Shown here in pieces: positions 25,623 to 26,234 of a DNA stretch of 26,234 bases. The translations under genes and the position numbers were made by a program. The stretch spans positions 1 to 26,234 of the forward strand of contig JAJYMP010000198.1 of NCBI GenBank assembly GCA_021786915.1, in the 5' to 3' direction. Under the pieces are notes generated by a model, which ran no database searches, was not told where the DNA came from, and saw only the letters and a list, made by a program, of their open reading frames with translations. Source of the stretch: Chloroflexota bacterium (lineage in GTDB: Bacteria; Chloroflexota; Limnocylindria; Limnocylindrales; CSP1-4). Numbering within the stretch: the first letter of the stretch is position 1; every line of letters starts with the position of its first letter.

Positions 25623-26120
25623 ATGGAGCTGAACATTCTCGAGGCAACGTCGGACCACGTCCGGGCGGGGTACGACTGCCCCTGCGGATGCCACCCGAGC
25701 GTGGAATTCGGGCGCGGCGCCGATGTCGCGAGGGAAGGCTGCTGCTGCGGCAACGAGTTCGCGGTCGGTCCCCATGCGGGGATGGCCTTGGCGCCACGCA
25801 CCGGGTACCGCGCGGAGTCGCGCTCCTTCACGCCGCCGTGGGGTGAGGCGCTCGAGGCCGCATGGCTGATCGGTCCGAGCGTCCACGGCCCATCCGGCGA
25901 GGTCCAGGACGAATCGGCCCGCGAGGCCCCGCGCGATGCAGACAACCAGATCGTCGACCGTGTGTGCGGCATGACCGTCGACGCGGAGGCCGCCCGTGCG
26001 GGAGGCCTCCACAGCCTGTACGCGGGAGCCGAGTACTTCTTCTGCGGCAGGGGCTGCAAGCTCGATTTTGACGAGGACCCGCAGCATTATCTCGACGCCG
26101 GCTACACACCGGCCATGTGA
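25623..26120 (+). CDS. Cys-rich YHS-domain protein
   Basis: A 165-residue soluble protein with two metal-binding-looking modules. The first has Cys 19, 21, 23 in DCPCGCHPS and a CCC run (40-42) in REGCCCGNEFAVGP. The second is a YHS domain (113-158): DRVCGMTVDAE (C115) and FFCGRGCKLDFDEDPQHYL (C141, C145). It has no signal peptide. ATG 25623 has GTGAGG 6 bases upstream; GTG 25611 is an alternative start. YHS domains bind copper or similar metals in related proteins; a role in copper or mercury handling is inference, supported by the other metal genes here. Confidence 0.85.
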   Translation: MELNILEATSDHVRAGYDCPCGCHPSVEFGRGADVAREGCCCGNEFAVGPHAGMALAPRTGYRAESRSFTPPWGEALEAAWLIGPSVHGPSGEVQDESAREAPRDADNQIVDRVCGMTVDAEAARAGGLHSLYAGAEYFFCGRGCKLDFDEDPQHYLDAGYTPAM

Positions 26121-26147
26121 CGTCGGTTGACTCTCCGCCCGGCCCAA

Positions 26148-26168
26148 CGAGCCGCGGCGTGCGGCTCG
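26148..26168 (+). terminator. Hairpin after the YHS gene
   Basis: CGAGCCGC and GCGGCTCG form a perfect 8-bp stem with a 5-base loop, 27 bases after the YHS stop. No T-run follows, so it is terminator-like by position only. Nothing else is recognised up to the window end. Confidence 0.5.
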
Positions 26169-26234
26169 AAGCCGGACACGCGGTCAGAGCCCCACGGGCG
26201 GACTGAGGCGCCCCATGCTCCCGCAGCCAACACG

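Overview
This is a high-GC (about 70% by eye) bacterial chromosome segment. The gene set suggests a member of the Chloroflexota (for example the Limnocylindria/CSP1-4 group): a VanW protein with a peptidoglycan-binding region, secreted proteins with Thr/Pro-rich tails, the HtpX-PspAB-PspA-PspAA envelope-stress set and a full System I cytochrome c maturation operon. That placement is inference from gene content; no rRNA or marker set is present. No tRNA, rRNA, CRISPR array, transposase or phage gene was seen. Many long antisense ORFs are only GC-driven shadows.

Layout. 1-5079: a copper-exporting P1B ATPase (minus strand, C-terminus outside the window) behind a CsoR-type dyad, a stand-alone nuoB, a class I methyltransferase (plus) and a convergent ArsA-family ATPase (minus). 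5347-7850: a YHS protein, a geranylgeranyl-reductase-like flavoprotein with a C-terminal zinc-ribbon-like tail, and a secreted CAP protein. 8143-11586: a secreted SH3/M23 protein, a large bidirectional hairpin, then a second P1B ATPase (minus) whose membrane metal site reads CPD rather than CPC or CPH. 11587-13839: a structured leader with attenuator-like alternative pairings, then a VanW protein.

14109-17908 is an envelope-stress operon: htpX, pspAB (His-rich tail), pspA, pspAA, a small membrane protein and a DUF1461 protein, mostly joined by 4-bp stop/start overlaps. At its end a MerR-type promoter (19-bp spacer with a dyad) drives a merR, a very short Cys-rich ORF that looks like a metallothionein, and a thioredoxin-fold CPN protein, all with overlapping ends. 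19057-25291 is a complete ccmABCDEFG operon ending in a CcmH-CcmI fusion. 25492-26120 holds a probable one-helix peptide and a Cys-rich YHS protein.

The common theme is soft-metal handling (two P1B ATPases, two YHS proteins, MerR, a metallothionein candidate, CsoR-like dyads) next to respiratory and envelope maintenance (nuoB, ccm, psp). A shared dyad, TATACTAC-N6-GTAG, lies upstream of both nuoB and ccmA and may link the two under one repressor. The best candidate for something undescribed is the 43-residue Cys-rich ORF at 18336-18467 and its merR cassette.
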